Of a stretch of 51,685 nt of DNA, positions 32,446 through 42,883 are shown piece by piece. This DNA is from Candidatus Sericytochromatia bacterium (GTDB lineage: Bacteria; Cyanobacteriota; Sericytochromatia; S15B-MN24; JAQBPE01). The position numbers and the translations under genes are program-made. Each line of letters begins with the position of its first letter. Position 1 is the stretch's first letter. Under the pieces are notes generated by a model. It was not told the DNA's origin, ran no database searches, and was given only the letters and a program-made list of their open reading frames with translations. The stretch lies in assembly GCA_035285325.1 (NCBI GenBank), contig JAYKJB010000124.1, positions 1 through 51,685 on the forward strand, read 5' to 3'.

Positions 32446-33999
32446 TTGGATTTCCCGTTCGAACAGACGCCGGGGTCGGGTTCCGGAGCGCCCACAGACG
32501 CCGCCTGGGGCGCGGGTTCAGCGCCTCCGTTGGGCGCACCGGGTACTGACGCAAGTCTGGATGATCTGCTGGCTCTGTATCAGGCGCCGCCCGATGGGGC
32601 TGCGACGCCATTCGCTTCCTTGGGAGAACCGGAGGCCTATCCGGCCTTTCCCGATTTTTCCTCGCCTGGGCCGACCTTTGGCGACGCCTCCTCGTCGTTT
32701 GCCAACTTCGATGCCCCTGGCGCCGACCAGGGCTTCCCCGACTTTTCCGCGGGCGTCCCGGATTTCCTGTCTCCGCCCCCGGATGGTTTCGCCGGATTTG
32801 GTGGCGACCCAGCCGCCTTCGGATTTCCTGCCGCAGATGCTGGAATGACCGATTCTTTTGCGGTGGGGGCGCCGGTGGAAGACGATCCGTTCGCCATGCC
32901 GGGCGCACCGGTATTTCCGGCCATGGACGCTGCCGAGGCCTCGCCGCCCGCTGATCCCTTTGCCATGGGGGCGCCGGCAGAAGACGATCCGTTTGCCATG
33001 CCGGGCGCGCCGGTATTTCCGGCCATGGACGCTGCGGAGACGCCTTCGCCCGCTGATCCCTTTGCCTTTGGGGCGCCGGTGGAAGACGATCCGTTCGCCA
33101 TGCCGGGCGCGCCGGTGTTTCCGGCCATGGACGCTGCTGAGACGCCTTCGCCCGCTGATCCCTTTGCCTTTGGAGCGCCGGTGGAAGACGATCCGTTCGC
33201 CATGCCGGGCGCGCCGGTATTCCCGGCCATGGACGCTGCGGAGACGGCCTCGTCCGCTGATCCCTTCGCCATGGGAGCATCCACGGAGGAAGACGACCCG
33301 TTCGCGATGCCGGGGGCGCCCGTATTCCCGGCCATGGACGCTGCGGAGACGGCCTCGCCCGCCGATCCCTTCGCCATGGGAGCACCTGCGGAGGAAGACG
33401 ACCCGTTCGCGATGCCGGGGGCGCCGGTATTTCCGGCCATGGACGCTGCTGAGGCGGCTTCGCCCGCTGTTCCCTTCGCCATGGGGGCACCCACGGAGGA
33501 AGATGATCCGTTCGCGATGCCGGGGGCGCCCGTGTTCGCCGCCATCGATGACACCATCGAAGAGGCGCCGGCAGCTGCTGGCATGGCTGAAACGGTCGTG
33601 GCGGCGGCGCCGGTAGCGGCGGCTCTGGCGGTTGCGGCTGCCCAGCCCACCTCACCACCCCTGGCAGGTCCAGAGGCAGTAGTGGCGCGTGAGGCCATGG
33701 CCCGGCAAGAGGTCGTGCTGAAGTCGGCTGAGGAACGCAGACACCTTCACGCCCAGCTAGATTCCATCGTCACCACGATCAACACCCAGCTCGATCACGT
33801 GCAGACGGACCTGTCGAATCTCTACACGGAACTTCAGCATGCCGCCATCCACCGTGCCCCGGTGGCCACGATTGTCGGCATCACCGAGCGAATCTCGTCG
33901 GCCCGGCAACGGGTGGGGGAGAACTCCGAACCTTACATGCAGGCGCTCTATCTGAGGCAGGTCGCTGACGCCTACATCAACCTCATGCAGGAACTCTGA
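32446..33999 (+). CDS. Tandem-repeat protein with coiled-coil C-terminus
   Basis: The protein (517 residues from TTG 32446) has an Ala/Pro/Gly/Phe-rich N-terminal part, six complete and one partial 34-35-residue acidic repeats built on EDDPFAMPGAPVFPAMDAAE, an Ala/Val-rich stretch (about 380-405), and a helical C-terminus of about 100 residues with coiled-coil character (EERRHLHAQLDSIVTTINTQ, TDLSNLYTELQ). There is no signal peptide. TTG 32446 is preferred since GGAGG lies five bases upstream; GTG 32392, with TATCAT 12 bases before it, would add 18 residues. The likely picture is an extended spacer joined to a dimerisation module, perhaps of a scaffold or cell-pole protein. No known family is recognised. 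Confidence 0.8.
   Translation: MDFPFEQTPGSGSGAPTDAAWGAGSAPPLGAPGTDASLDDLLALYQAPPDGAATPFASLGEPEAYPAFPDFSSPGPTFGDASSSFANFDAPGADQGFPDFSAGVPDFLSPPPDGFAGFGGDPAAFGFPAADAGMTDSFAVGAPVEDDPFAMPGAPVFPAMDAAEASPPADPFAMGAPAEDDPFAMPGAPVFPAMDAAETPSPADPFAFGAPVEDDPFAMPGAPVFPAMDAAETPSPADPFAFGAPVEDDPFAMPGAPVFPAMDAAETASSADPFAMGASTEEDDPFAMPGAPVFPAMDAAETASPADPFAMGAPAEEDDPFAMPGAPVFPAMDAAEAASPAVPFAMGAPTEEDDPFAMPGAPVFAAIDDTIEEAPAAAGMAETVVAAAPVAAALAVAAAQPTSPPLAGPEAVVAREAMARQEVVLKSAEERRHLHAQLDSIVTTINTQLDHVQTDLSNLYTELQHAAIHRAPVATIVGITERISSARQRVGENSEPYMQALYLRQVADAYINLMQEL
32866..33537 (+). repeat. Tandem 102/105-bp coding repeats
   Basis: Units start at 32866, 32968, 33070, 33172 (102 bp each), 33274 and 33379 (105 bp, one extra Glu codon), with a partial unit at 33484. 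They are almost identical at the DNA level, which suggests recent expansion by slippage or unequal recombination. Confidence 0.9.
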
Positions 34000-34080
34000 G
34001 CTCAGCCCACAGGGCCTTCGGCCTCTCATGCACGGTGCGTGGGAGGCCGCTGCTTGATCCGGCTCACGGTCTGCCCCGGT

Positions 34081-34105
34081 CGCCAACGCGGTTGGCGGCC
34101 TTTTT
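34081..34105 (+). terminator. Terminator after the tandem-repeat gene
   Basis: CGCCAAC / GTTGGCG stem with GCG loop, followed by GCC and TTTTT. Another imperfect hairpin lies at 34020-34048. Confidence 0.85.
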
Positions 34106-34119
34106 CATTTCTATGGCGC

Positions 34120-34149
34120 TTGACAAGCGATCGCCGGGCTCGGTATATA
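34120..34149 (+). promoter_or_regulatory. Sigma-70-type promoter of groES-groEL
   Basis: TTGACA (34120-34125) and TATATA (34144-34149) are separated by 18 bases. A HIP1 octamer GCGATCGC (34127-34134) lies inside the spacer. Confidence 0.85.
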
Positions 34150-34156
34150 ACCAGTG

Positions 34157-34183
34157 TTAGCACTCGTCTAACATGAGTGCTAA
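34157..34183 (+). promoter_or_regulatory. CIRCE element (HrcA operator)
   Basis: A perfect TTAGCACTC-N9-GAGTGCTAA inverted repeat lies just after the -10 and before groES. It is the binding site of the HrcA repressor and predicts heat induction of the chaperonin operon. Confidence 0.97.
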
Positions 34184-34257
34184 CAGGTTGAACGTGTTGG
34201 CCTGCCGCAAGTGCTGCTTGATGCAGGCGTCGTGCACCCCACAGGAGGAATGCAGAC

Positions 34258-34557
34258 ATGCCCGCTACCGCCACGAAGATCCGCCCCCTTGGCGATCGCG
34301 TCGTCGTGAAGGTCGTGAAGGAAGAGAAGACCGCTGGTGGTCTCGTCCTGCCCGACACCGCTCAGGAAAAGCCCCAGACGGGTGAAGTGCTCGCCGTGGG
34401 TCCTGGAAAGACCCTCGACAACGGCTCCCGCCAAACCGTGGATGTGGCCATCGGCGACAAGGTCCTCTTTGCCAAGTATTCCGGCACGGAGGTCAAACTC
34501 GATGGTGAGACCTACCTGCTGATTGCTGAGAAGGACATTCTCGGCGTCATCTCCTAG
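34258..34557 (+). CDS. groES: Co-chaperonin GroES
   Basis: The 99-residue protein shows [43 protein letters not shown], the mobile loop region included, and ends with [14 protein letters not shown]. The seven-subunit lid closes the GroEL chamber during ATP-driven folding. AGGAGGA precedes ATG 34258. It is 39 bases upstream of groEL under a CIRCE-controlled promoter. Confidence 0.98.
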   Translation: MPATATKIRPLGDRVVVKVVKEEKTAGGLVLPDTAQEKPQTGEVLAVGPGKTLDNGSRQTVDVAIGDKVLFAKYSGTEVKLDGETYLLIAEKDILGVIS

Positions 34558-36234
<1,677 letters not shown>

Positions 36235-36271
36235 GCCTCCGGCTTGCATCTTCCCGAATCAACACCAGCAG

Positions 36272-36300
36272 GAGGCCTCCGGTTTTACCGGGGGCCTCTT
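36272..36300 (+). terminator. Terminator of groES-groEL
   Basis: GAGGCCTCCGG and CCGGGGGCCTC pair (one G-T) around a TTTTA loop, followed by TTCCGTGTT. Confidence 0.8.
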
Positions 36301-36397
36301 CCGTGTTCGCCTGCGGCTGGCTCAAGCGAGGCCTTTCGCTCGGTAGACAGCCGGCCTGGCGTGGTATGACTCAGACAGGGGCGTGCGGGAGGTCCAG

Positions 36398-37246
36398 ATG
36401 GCAGCAGGGGAAGAGCCACCACGGCCAAAACTACCGGGCGGGCTGGAAATCAATCCGGAGCTGTTCAACAAGCCGTTGAACAAGCTGAGCGGTGTGTTGC
36501 GCGATCTGGTTGTCAAACCCGCGGCCGATGCCTTGGCTGATGCCGCTCAAAGGATGGCCGATGCGGCCGGTTCCGTCTCCAAGGGGCTCGAAACCAAAGC
36601 CGATCCAGCGTCTCCGGCGGAACCAGCGGCTGCTGGCACCGATCCCTCAACCGCGCGTCCACAAGCGCCCCAGCGGCCCGCTCAGGCGCGCCCCGGCACT
36701 GACGTTCTGGTTCGTAGTCAGGCCGTCACAGGGCCCTTGCGCGGCACGACCGATCCGCTCGCCAGTCGTTCCTCGCCCTCAGGAAGCCTTGAGCTGTCGC
36801 ACGCCCACCCGGAGGCTGCCCAAGCCAAGCCCGCTCACTCCGCGCCTGCGAGCGACATTCCCCAGGATCCGGCCGCCTTGGAGGTCTGGTTGAAAGAGCA
36901 GGCGGCGCTCTCGGATCGGCGGATGAACTTCATCGTGCAGTACCTCAAGGATCCCAGCAGCAGCCCGGATTTCTCCAACAAGCCCTTGGTGTACCGGATC
37001 GTCACGCAGGAGCGTTCCTACCAGCAGGCCCTGGTCGGACGCCTCCAGCAGCAACTGGAGTCCGCGCCCTCGGCGCAGCGGGGCTCACTCCAGGAGACCC
37101 TGCTGGAGGCTCAGCGGCGGCAAAGTCAGCTGTTCATCGTGTTGAAGAAGATCACTGGACGCAGTGGTCACACGGGGGGCACAGGTTACCTGGGGTCGGG
37201 CCCCGCCAAGCCCGCTCAAGGACCTGGCGCTGGCTCGGAAGGGTGA
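36398..37246 (+). CDS. Hypothetical protein with helical C-terminus
   Basis: The 282-residue protein has no signal peptide. Residues 1-70 contain an amphipathic stretch (ELFNKPLNKLSGVLRDLVVKP, ADALADAAQRMADAAGSV). Residues 70-165 are Pro/Ala/Ser-rich and probably disordered. Residues 165-255 form a helical domain (LKEQAALSDRRMNFIVQYLKD, RSYQQALVGRLQQQLES, QETLLEAQRRQSQLFIVLKK) followed by a Gly-rich tail. No domain is recognised. ATG 36398 has GGGAGG five bases upstream; GTG 36383 would add five residues. Two further signal-less helical proteins follow on the same strand. Confidence 0.75.
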   Translation: MAAGEEPPRPKLPGGLEINPELFNKPLNKLSGVLRDLVVKPAADALADAAQRMADAAGSVSKGLETKADPASPAEPAAAGTDPSTARPQAPQRPAQARPGTDVLVRSQAVTGPLRGTTDPLASRSSPSGSLELSHAHPEAAQAKPAHSAPASDIPQDPAALEVWLKEQAALSDRRMNFIVQYLKDPSSSPDFSNKPLVYRIVTQERSYQQALVGRLQQQLESAPSAQRGSLQETLLEAQRRQSQLFIVLKKITGRSGHTGGTGYLGSGPAKPAQGPGAGSEG

Positions 37247-37533
37247 TTGCGGGGCTTCTGGACGGGGGCTGATGGCCCGCAGGCCGGGGCGCTCACCGCG
37301 AGACCATATATCCCTTTGTTGTTGGCGGAGCATCGACCCTCGGCGTCAGTGGCTTGGCTTAGCGGACGGCCGTCGCAGGCTCGCTTCTCGTCCTTACCCT
37401 GTGTGGGTTGACTGGCGTTTGGTTGGCTCCTGAGGCTGTGTGGTACAGGGATAGTGGTGATGGCTGGCACGCCGTCGAATTTGTGGACGGTCTGACCGAT
37501 TCGACCGCTCGACCCATTCAAAGGAGTTGGCGT

Positions 37534-38760
37534 ATGTCTCGTGGAGTCTCCGGCATTCCCCCCAAGGCCCAGATGATAGCCTTGTTGGTCGCTTCCGGCG
37601 CTCGGACCGAGCGGGAATTGCAGGGCAAGACCCCAGCCCAGATTTTCCACCAGGATTATCGGCCCACCTTTTCCAAGGACAAGGTGCTGACCACGGATCA
37701 GGTCCGGCGCATCGGCGACGGGTTGGGATGGGACCAGGGCAAGCTCGATGCTGCCATTGTTCGGGCCAATGGCGGTCGTCGGGCGGATTCTGAGATCACG
37801 AATCAGGAATTCAATCGTCTGGTGGCCGATATGGGGGGGAAAACGCCTGCGGTGATGCTTCAGACCCTGCTGACCGACCACGTCACCTTCAAGACCTGGC
37901 CGGTCGATCGGAAGGCCTTCAAGGATGTTCAGGCTGAAGCGGAAAGCCAAGTCAATGCCTTTCTTGCGGTGGCCAAGGATGATACCCGGCCCGCTGCCGA
38001 ACGCCATCAAGCCGCGGATGAGGCCATCAAACTCGCCCGGGGGTACGATGCGGCCGTCACCGCCACGGGCATGTTTCCAAATTTCACGTTCGGAAAGTAC
38101 ACCAACCGACCCCCCGCCTACCGCTCATTGGCCAAAATGGCCAAGACGGCGAAGGAACTCAAAACGACGATCGACCAGGCATCCGCTGCAGCAGCAAGCC
38201 AGCCAAAAACGGCAGGGGTGGCGTCGACCCTTCCACAGCGGCAACCTCTCGATCTGGGTGCGCTTCAGGCCGAGGTGACTCAGGCCACCACGCCGGCCGT
38301 TCGCAGGGCCCTGAAGGCGGTTTCAGACGGCAAAGTCGAAAGCCAGAAGGACTTCGTGACGGCCATGTTGGGGGCCAAGGACCCCGCCTCGATCGATGCC
38401 CTGCGGGAATTGGCCAAGGAACGTGCCGCCGCCACGGGTGACGCGCTCTGGAAGGACTTGCATGCGGCTCTCGACACGACGGCGAGCCAGACTTTCGTGG
38501 CGTTGACGCCCGATTTCAAGCGCACCAAGCTGCGCCAGACGATCGATCAGCAGGATTGGAACAAGCTGGGCATCCAGGAACCACCCAAACCCAAGCCGGC
38601 TCAAACCACATCAGCGCGGCAACCCGTCAACAACCAAGCTGCAACGGCCCGCCAGGCGGCCAATTCGGGCGGTCTGGCGGGTGCCATCCGGCAAAACCGC
38701 CCCATTGCGTTCACGGGCGTTGTGGGAATCCCGGGCATGGCGTTGGCGTTTTCCAGATAG
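37534..38760 (+). CDS. EF-hand-like helical protein, paralogue 1
   Basis: The 408-residue protein aligns along its length with the product of the 39034 gene. It opens with GIPPKAQMIALLVASGA, then a LTTDQVRRIGDGLGWDQGKLDAAI block and a degenerate EF-hand-like turn ending EITNQEFNRLV. The middle is helical, and the C-terminal third matches the paralogue (KDFVTAMLGAKDPASIDAL, LTPDFKRTKLRQTIDQQDWNKLGI). About 45 extra residues, Gln/Ala-rich, end in a hydrophobic stretch (IAFTGVVGIPGMALAF). There is no signal peptide. AAAGGAG precedes ATG 37534. No function can be assigned. The preceding 287 bases (37247-37533) show no gene or clear promoter. Confidence 0.8.
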   Translation: MSRGVSGIPPKAQMIALLVASGARTERELQGKTPAQIFHQDYRPTFSKDKVLTTDQVRRIGDGLGWDQGKLDAAIVRANGGRRADSEITNQEFNRLVADMGGKTPAVMLQTLLTDHVTFKTWPVDRKAFKDVQAEAESQVNAFLAVAKDDTRPAAERHQAADEAIKLARGYDAAVTATGMFPNFTFGKYTNRPPAYRSLAKMAKTAKELKTTIDQASAAAASQPKTAGVASTLPQRQPLDLGALQAEVTQATTPAVRRALKAVSDGKVESQKDFVTAMLGAKDPASIDALRELAKERAAATGDALWKDLHAALDTTASQTFVALTPDFKRTKLRQTIDQQDWNKLGIQEPPKPKPAQTTSARQPVNNQAATARQAANSGGLAGAIRQNRPIAFTGVVGIPGMALAFSR

Positions 38761-39033
38761 CTTTGCCAGGCGTCCGGACTTTGCTAGCAACCCGTGGGTT
38801 GGTGTGCTGCCTTTGCGCGAGGTGTTCGGGGGAGACTGCTGGTCTTGTTTCCCGCCTGTTAACCCGTGTCCGGTGCGTTTAGCGGGCATGGGTTCGGGTA
38901 TGTCAAGCATGGACCGAGGCGCCATTCTGAAAAGGCGCGCTGGAGGTTTCCCGTCAGGCGACCGTCAACGTGGAGGTTGTTTTGGCGGAGACCACCGAAC
39001 AAATGGGTGATAAGCGAGGAGGATGACCAGGCG

Positions 39034-40545
39034 ATGACCGTATCGAACAATTCCAGCCTTCCCACCAAAGGTCAGATGGTGCGTTTGCTCGAGAACGCGG
39101 GGAAGGGCACTGCCGCAGAACTGAACAAACTCAGCGAGGCAGAAGTCAAGAAAAAGTACAACGCCACCTTCAAGTCCGATGACGTCATGACCAGCGACCA
39201 GGTGAAGGCCTTGGGGGCCAAGGCAGGCTGGGACCAGGGCAAGATCGACGCGGCACTGGCCAAGGTGGACACGAAGGACAAGGGGAAAATCAACAAGGCG
39301 GAGTTTGATGCACTGGTCCAGGAGGTGGGTGCCTCGCAGGGCAAGAGCCTGTTGCAGGCCCTGATCGCCGATCCGGAGACCTTTGAGAAGTGGAATCCGA
39401 GCCTGTCTGAGCTGACGGCCCTGGAAACCGAGGCCAAGACCGCTCTGGCGGACAAGCTCAACGAGGCCAAGGACACTTCCAAACCCGCGGCCGACCGCCT
39501 CAAGGCAGCGCAGGAAGCCGAGCATTTGGCCCGCCTGGTCAACTCGGCCGTCGCGGGTTCTGGTCACACCATGATCAACATGAACGCCCAGCGGGATGAG
39601 GCCATAACGCTGGTCAGCGATATGAAACTGGCCACGGGCGACGATGCGGAACTGGAGAAGCGACTTGGAGCCGCTGGCGCTGATGCCACCAAGATCGGCG
39701 CCATTGCGGCCGCATTGCCCGCTGGCGATGTGCGCCGGGAGGTGCTGGAGGCTCTGGTCGCTGATGGCAAGGTCGACTCAACCTTCGATAAGAGCATTCT
39801 GGCCGCACTCACCGAGAAGCGGAATGGCAAGCTTGGCGTGGCGGAGATGGAAAAGTCGCTCAAGGCGGCTCTCGCCGCGGTTTCGGGGGGTGATGCGGCC
39901 CAGATCGAGCTGGCCGCCAAGGCTTACTCCGCTGCGGCCAGTGGTGAAAACCAGAAACTGGTAGGCGACTTCAAGGACCGGGCCACGGCCCTCAGCCAGA
40001 TTGCCAAGGCGACGACGCCCAAGGTGCGTGAGGAACTGCTCAAGGGCATGGATGGGGTGGATAACGACAAGAAGCAATCGGATGACCAGGTGGCCTTCGC
40101 GAACGCGGCGAAGGCAGCGAGCACGAAAGAAGACCTGGCAGCTCTCAAGGCCTTTGGCAACATGCAGACGCAAGAGAAGGACCCCTATTTCGACGCGACC
40201 TTCATGAACAAGCTGGACCTGATCGAGAAGAACTTCGATGGTTTGAAGGCAGAGCCGGATGTCTGGTCGAACATGATGAAACTGTTGGCTGACAAGGTCG
40301 ACAATAAAAAGGATTTTGGGGCTGCCCTGATGGCGGCCAAGACCCCTGCAGCCGTCGACGCCCTGCTGGCCTACTCGGCCGATCGAGGGACCCACTTCAA
40401 GGGCGTGGACGTCTGGGACAAGATGTTGGTTGCCTTTGCCGGGAAGGACAAGGCGGCCTTTATCGGGTTGACCTCAGACGCCAAAAAGGCCTGGCTGCAG
40501 CCCAGTTTCACGGATAAGGAACAAACCGAGCTGGGCATCAAGTAA
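39034..40545 (+). CDS. EF-hand-like helical protein, paralogue 2
   Basis: The 503-residue protein begins with LPTKGQMVRLLENAGKG and a block MTSDQVKALGAKAGWDQGKIDAAL, followed by an EF-hand-like loop VDTKDKGKINKAEFDALV in which Asp1, Gly6, Ile8 and Glu12 are kept but positions 3 and 5 are Lys. The rest is a string of Ala/Lys-rich helices; the C-terminal 130 residues match the 37534 product and end TELGIK. About 100 residues in the centre are not found in the paralogue. There is no signal peptide or membrane segment. GAGGAGGA lies upstream of ATG 39034, and a strong terminator follows. Calcium binding is possible but doubtful; the role is unknown. Confidence 0.8.
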   Translation: MTVSNNSSLPTKGQMVRLLENAGKGTAAELNKLSEAEVKKKYNATFKSDDVMTSDQVKALGAKAGWDQGKIDAALAKVDTKDKGKINKAEFDALVQEVGASQGKSLLQALIADPETFEKWNPSLSELTALETEAKTALADKLNEAKDTSKPAADRLKAAQEAEHLARLVNSAVAGSGHTMINMNAQRDEAITLVSDMKLATGDDAELEKRLGAAGADATKIGAIAAALPAGDVRREVLEALVADGKVDSTFDKSILAALTEKRNGKLGVAEMEKSLKAALAAVSGGDAAQIELAAKAYSAAASGENQKLVGDFKDRATALSQIAKATTPKVREELLKGMDGVDNDKKQSDDQVAFANAAKAASTKEDLAALKAFGNMQTQEKDPYFDATFMNKLDLIEKNFDGLKAEPDVWSNMMKLLADKVDNKKDFGAALMAAKTPAAVDALLAYSADRGTHFKGVDVWDKMLVAFAGKDKAAFIGLTSDAKKAWLQPSFTDKEQTELGIK

Positions 40546-40601
40546 GGCGTTCGAGACTTGGTGGGCCAGCGAACCCTCTACCGGGGGTAAAACTCGGTGG
40601 C

Positions 40602-40628
40602 AAAGGGCCCCTGCGGGGGCCCTTTTTT
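40602..40628 (+). terminator. Strong terminator after the 39034 gene
   Basis: AAAGGGCCCC / GGGGCCCTTT stem with a short TGCG loop and a six-base T-run. Confidence 0.93.
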
Positions 40629-40731
40629 AAGGTCTATATCCAGTCGACAGGATGCGCACGATGCTGGTTTTTTTCGGTCGGACTGTCACCACCCCGGGTG
40701 AATGGCCGCGCCTGGATGCTGCGATCTGATT

Positions 40732-41415
40732 TCAGTTGGGCGGCCTTTCACTGCGGATCTGCTGCGTCAGGTGTTCGAAAATGAAGCGCACGAGGGCCTC
40801 GCGATCCGCCTCGGAGACCTGGGTGAATTGAAAGCCGCTGGTGAAATAGCGCGTGGCCACGCCCTGAGGGAACGGGTTGGCGCGCACCACCTTGCCGTGC
40901 AGTTCCAGGGGGCCGGCGGGCAGCGACAACTGCAGGCGCAGGAGGCTGTTGGGAATGAAGGGGCGATCGCCGGCCAGCTGGCAGCCTGCGCCGCTCAGGT
41001 CGAGAATGCGCAGGGTGCTCGGCTGAAAATACCGCCCGGCCATGAACAAGGCCGCCTGCACCTCCAGCGTCATGCTGGCGCGCACGTTGCCGCGGCGCTG
41101 CGCCTTCACGAACGCCTCCGCCGGGGGGCGCGTCAGCACCCAGGTGTCGCCCATGACGCCCTCGATGGTGGTCGTGCAGGCCCACACGAGCGTGTCCTGA
41201 GGCAGGTGACATGTGACCCGGCTGGGGTGCTCCTGCAGCACCAGCGACACGCCATCCAGGATTGGCGGGGCGATCAGGAGCACCTCATCCCGCACCGCGA
41301 CGATTTTCGAAAAGTAGGTCGTTTCCTCGTCCGTGACCTGCCCCGTGGGGGGCAGCACGATCTCGAGGGGTTGATCCGCTTTCAGCGGGGGCAGCTGGTC
41401 TTCCGGCCCGGTCAT
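40732..41415 (-). CDS. PilZ-domain protein, probable c-di-GMP receptor
   Basis: The 227-residue protein has an N-terminal YcgR-like beta domain (about 10-105) and a C-terminal PilZ domain (about 105-220). PilZ motifs are QRRGNVRASM, where Arg residues would contact c-di-GMP, and DLSGAGCQL, the [D/N]xSxxG part. Such proteins bind c-di-GMP and change motility, polysaccharide or pilus output by contact with partners. It is cytoplasmic. ATG 41415 overlaps the CYTH gene stop (ATGA), so the two are coupled, which may tie a nucleotide- or polyphosphate-related enzyme to c-di-GMP sensing. Confidence 0.88.
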   Translation of the reverse strand: MTGPEDQLPPLKADQPLEIVLPPTGQVTDEETTYFSKIVAVRDEVLLIAPPILDGVSLVLQEHPSRVTCHLPQDTLVWACTTTIEGVMGDTWVLTRPPAEAFVKAQRRGNVRASMTLEVQAALFMAGRYFQPSTLRILDLSGAGCQLAGDRPFIPNSLLRLQLSLPAGPLELHGKVVRANPFPQGVATRYFTSGFQFTQVSEADREALVRFIFEHLTQQIRSERPPN

Positions 41416-41942
41416 ACCAGCGTGCCGCTCACACGGGCGTCGCGCAGCAGGTCGCGATAGCTGCGGGTGATGCGCGGGTGCCCCGCCAGCCCGAGGCGTG
41501 CGATGGTGGCTTCCAGCCTCGCCAGGGTCGCGTCGCGTTCGTCCGCGACGGCCTCCACTTCACAGTAGCTGCCCAGCCCGCTGATCAGATCGATCACCAC
41601 GTGGACGCCATTCGGCAACTCCCAGCTGTCGCGATGTTTTTCCACCACCTCGCCGGGCGGAAAACCCAGGCGCGTGAACACGGTCAGCCAGGTGTCCAGC
41701 TGCTCCGGTTCGATCGCCGGTTCCCACTCCTCGCGCACGCGAATGCCGGCCACCTTCTCGAAGCCGGCCTTGAGGGTCACGCAGGCCTTGTCGCCATCCT
41801 GACGGACGCGCAGGGCCACCGGCAGTCCGGCCGTGGCCAGGTAGACGTCCCGCTGGGGGCCGCTGCGCGTCGGCGCCCCGAGCAGGGCCCGCAAGCGGGC
41901 GGTCTCGGCGGCATCCAGGGCAAATTTGGCTTCGATTTCCAA
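41412..41942 (-). CDS. CYTH-domain phosphohydrolase
   Basis: The 176-residue protein starts with the CYTH signature EIEAKF (ExExK) and continues with VALRVRQDG, CVTLKAG, VREEWE, KHRDSWELPNGVHVVIDLISGLGSYCEVEA and ITRSYRDLL. CYTH enzymes form an eight-stranded tunnel and act on triphosphate substrates: class IV adenylate cyclases, thiamine triphosphatase or inorganic triphosphatase. Which one applies cannot be read. TTG 41942 is chosen because AAGGAG lies upstream at good distance and the protein then begins MEIEAKF as in the family; TTG 41972 would add ten unsupported residues. Confidence 0.88.
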   Translation of the reverse strand: MEIEAKFALDAAETARLRALLGAPTRSGPQRDVYLATAGLPVALRVRQDGDKACVTLKAGFEKVAGIRVREEWEPAIEPEQLDTWLTVFTRLGFPPGEVVEKHRDSWELPNGVHVVIDLISGLGSYCEVEAVADERDATLARLEATIARLGLAGHPRITRSYRDLLRDARVSGTLV

Positions 41943-42047
41943 GGCTTCCGTCTCCTTCGATCGGCCCGGCAAGCAGGTGCTTGAGGCGCTCGGGCCGTCA
42001 TCGCCTCAGCCCGGGCGGCCTCGCCTCCGGGTGTGTTCGGCGGCTGT

Positions 42048-42788
42048 TCAGGCTGTCTGGCTGGCGCTTTCGGTCCGAGCAAACGCCAGGGCTGCTTCCA
42101 TGGCGGCTCGGGCCACCTGTTCCGCCTCACAGTCTTGCAGCATTTCGTGGCCGCTGCGCTGGAACATCTCGATCCGCAGCGGGGCGCCAAGCTTGTTGCG
42201 CAGCAACTGGGGCACGATCCCGTGCACGATCGTGTCGCGCGTGGCGAACAGGCCGACCACGGGAACCTGAATCTGGGCCAGCCGTTTTTCCGTTTCCCAG
42301 GCGAAGTCGAGCAGCTGATGGAAGGCGGCGGTGGGAAACTTCTTGTAGTTGGTCGAGCGGGCGGCGCAGCTGGGATCCGCGAAGCCGTTGGGGCTGTCCC
42401 AGTAACGCACGATTCGCTTGATCAAAGGGGTGAGGGCCGCCAGCGGGTCGCGGAAACGCAGGGCCGGGGCGCACACCACCAGCCCGGCGATCGCCTGTGG
42501 GCGACGATGGCCCAGGGTCAGGGCCACCAGCCCGCCCATCGAGAGACCGACCACCACGACCTTCTCCACCTCGCCGAGCAGCTCGTCGAGCGCGGCCTCG
42601 GCGTCGGCCACCCAGTCGTCATAGCTCACGCCATCCATGTCCTGATAGCGGGTGCCGTGCCCGCGCAAGAGTGGCATGCGCCAGGGCCAGCCGTGTTTCT
42701 CGGCCTCCGGTACCATGCTGCGGACGGTGTCGAGGCTGCCGGTGAAGCCGTGGAGGATCAGCAGACCCGTGGGTTTCTTGTCGGGCAT
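42048..42788 (-). CDS. Alpha/beta hydrolase, carboxylesterase/monoglyceride lipase type
   Basis: The 246-residue protein has an alpha/beta-hydrolase fold with LLILHGFTGS (oxyanion-side HGFTG), the nucleophile elbow GLSMGG, the acid in FATRDTIVH and the catalytic His in RSGHEMLQD. The closest pattern is the Est30/monoacylglycerol lipase group, which cleaves short- or medium-chain esters; the substrate is open. It has no signal peptide. It lies 105 bases upstream of the CYTH gene on the same strand and may share a transcript with it. Confidence 0.92.
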   Translation of the reverse strand: MPDKKPTGLLILHGFTGSLDTVRSMVPEAEKHGWPWRMPLLRGHGTRYQDMDGVSYDDWVADAEAALDELLGEVEKVVVVGLSMGGLVALTLGHRRPQAIAGLVVCAPALRFRDPLAALTPLIKRIVRYWDSPNGFADPSCAARSTNYKKFPTAAFHQLLDFAWETEKRLAQIQVPVVGLFATRDTIVHGIVPQLLRNKLGAPLRIEMFQRSGHEMLQDCEAEQVARAAMEAALAFARTESASQTA

Positions 42789-42883
42789 GGCGCAGGCACC
42801 TTTTTGGGCAAGGGGAAGCTGGATGGAGCGATTGTAGCAAGTTCACGGGCGTCTCCCAAGCCTCGTCGGTGCGACAATAGCCG

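Noticed and set aside
32866-33537. CRISPR array
   Set aside because: The repeats are contiguous, in frame, 102-105 bp long and coding; there are no spacers.
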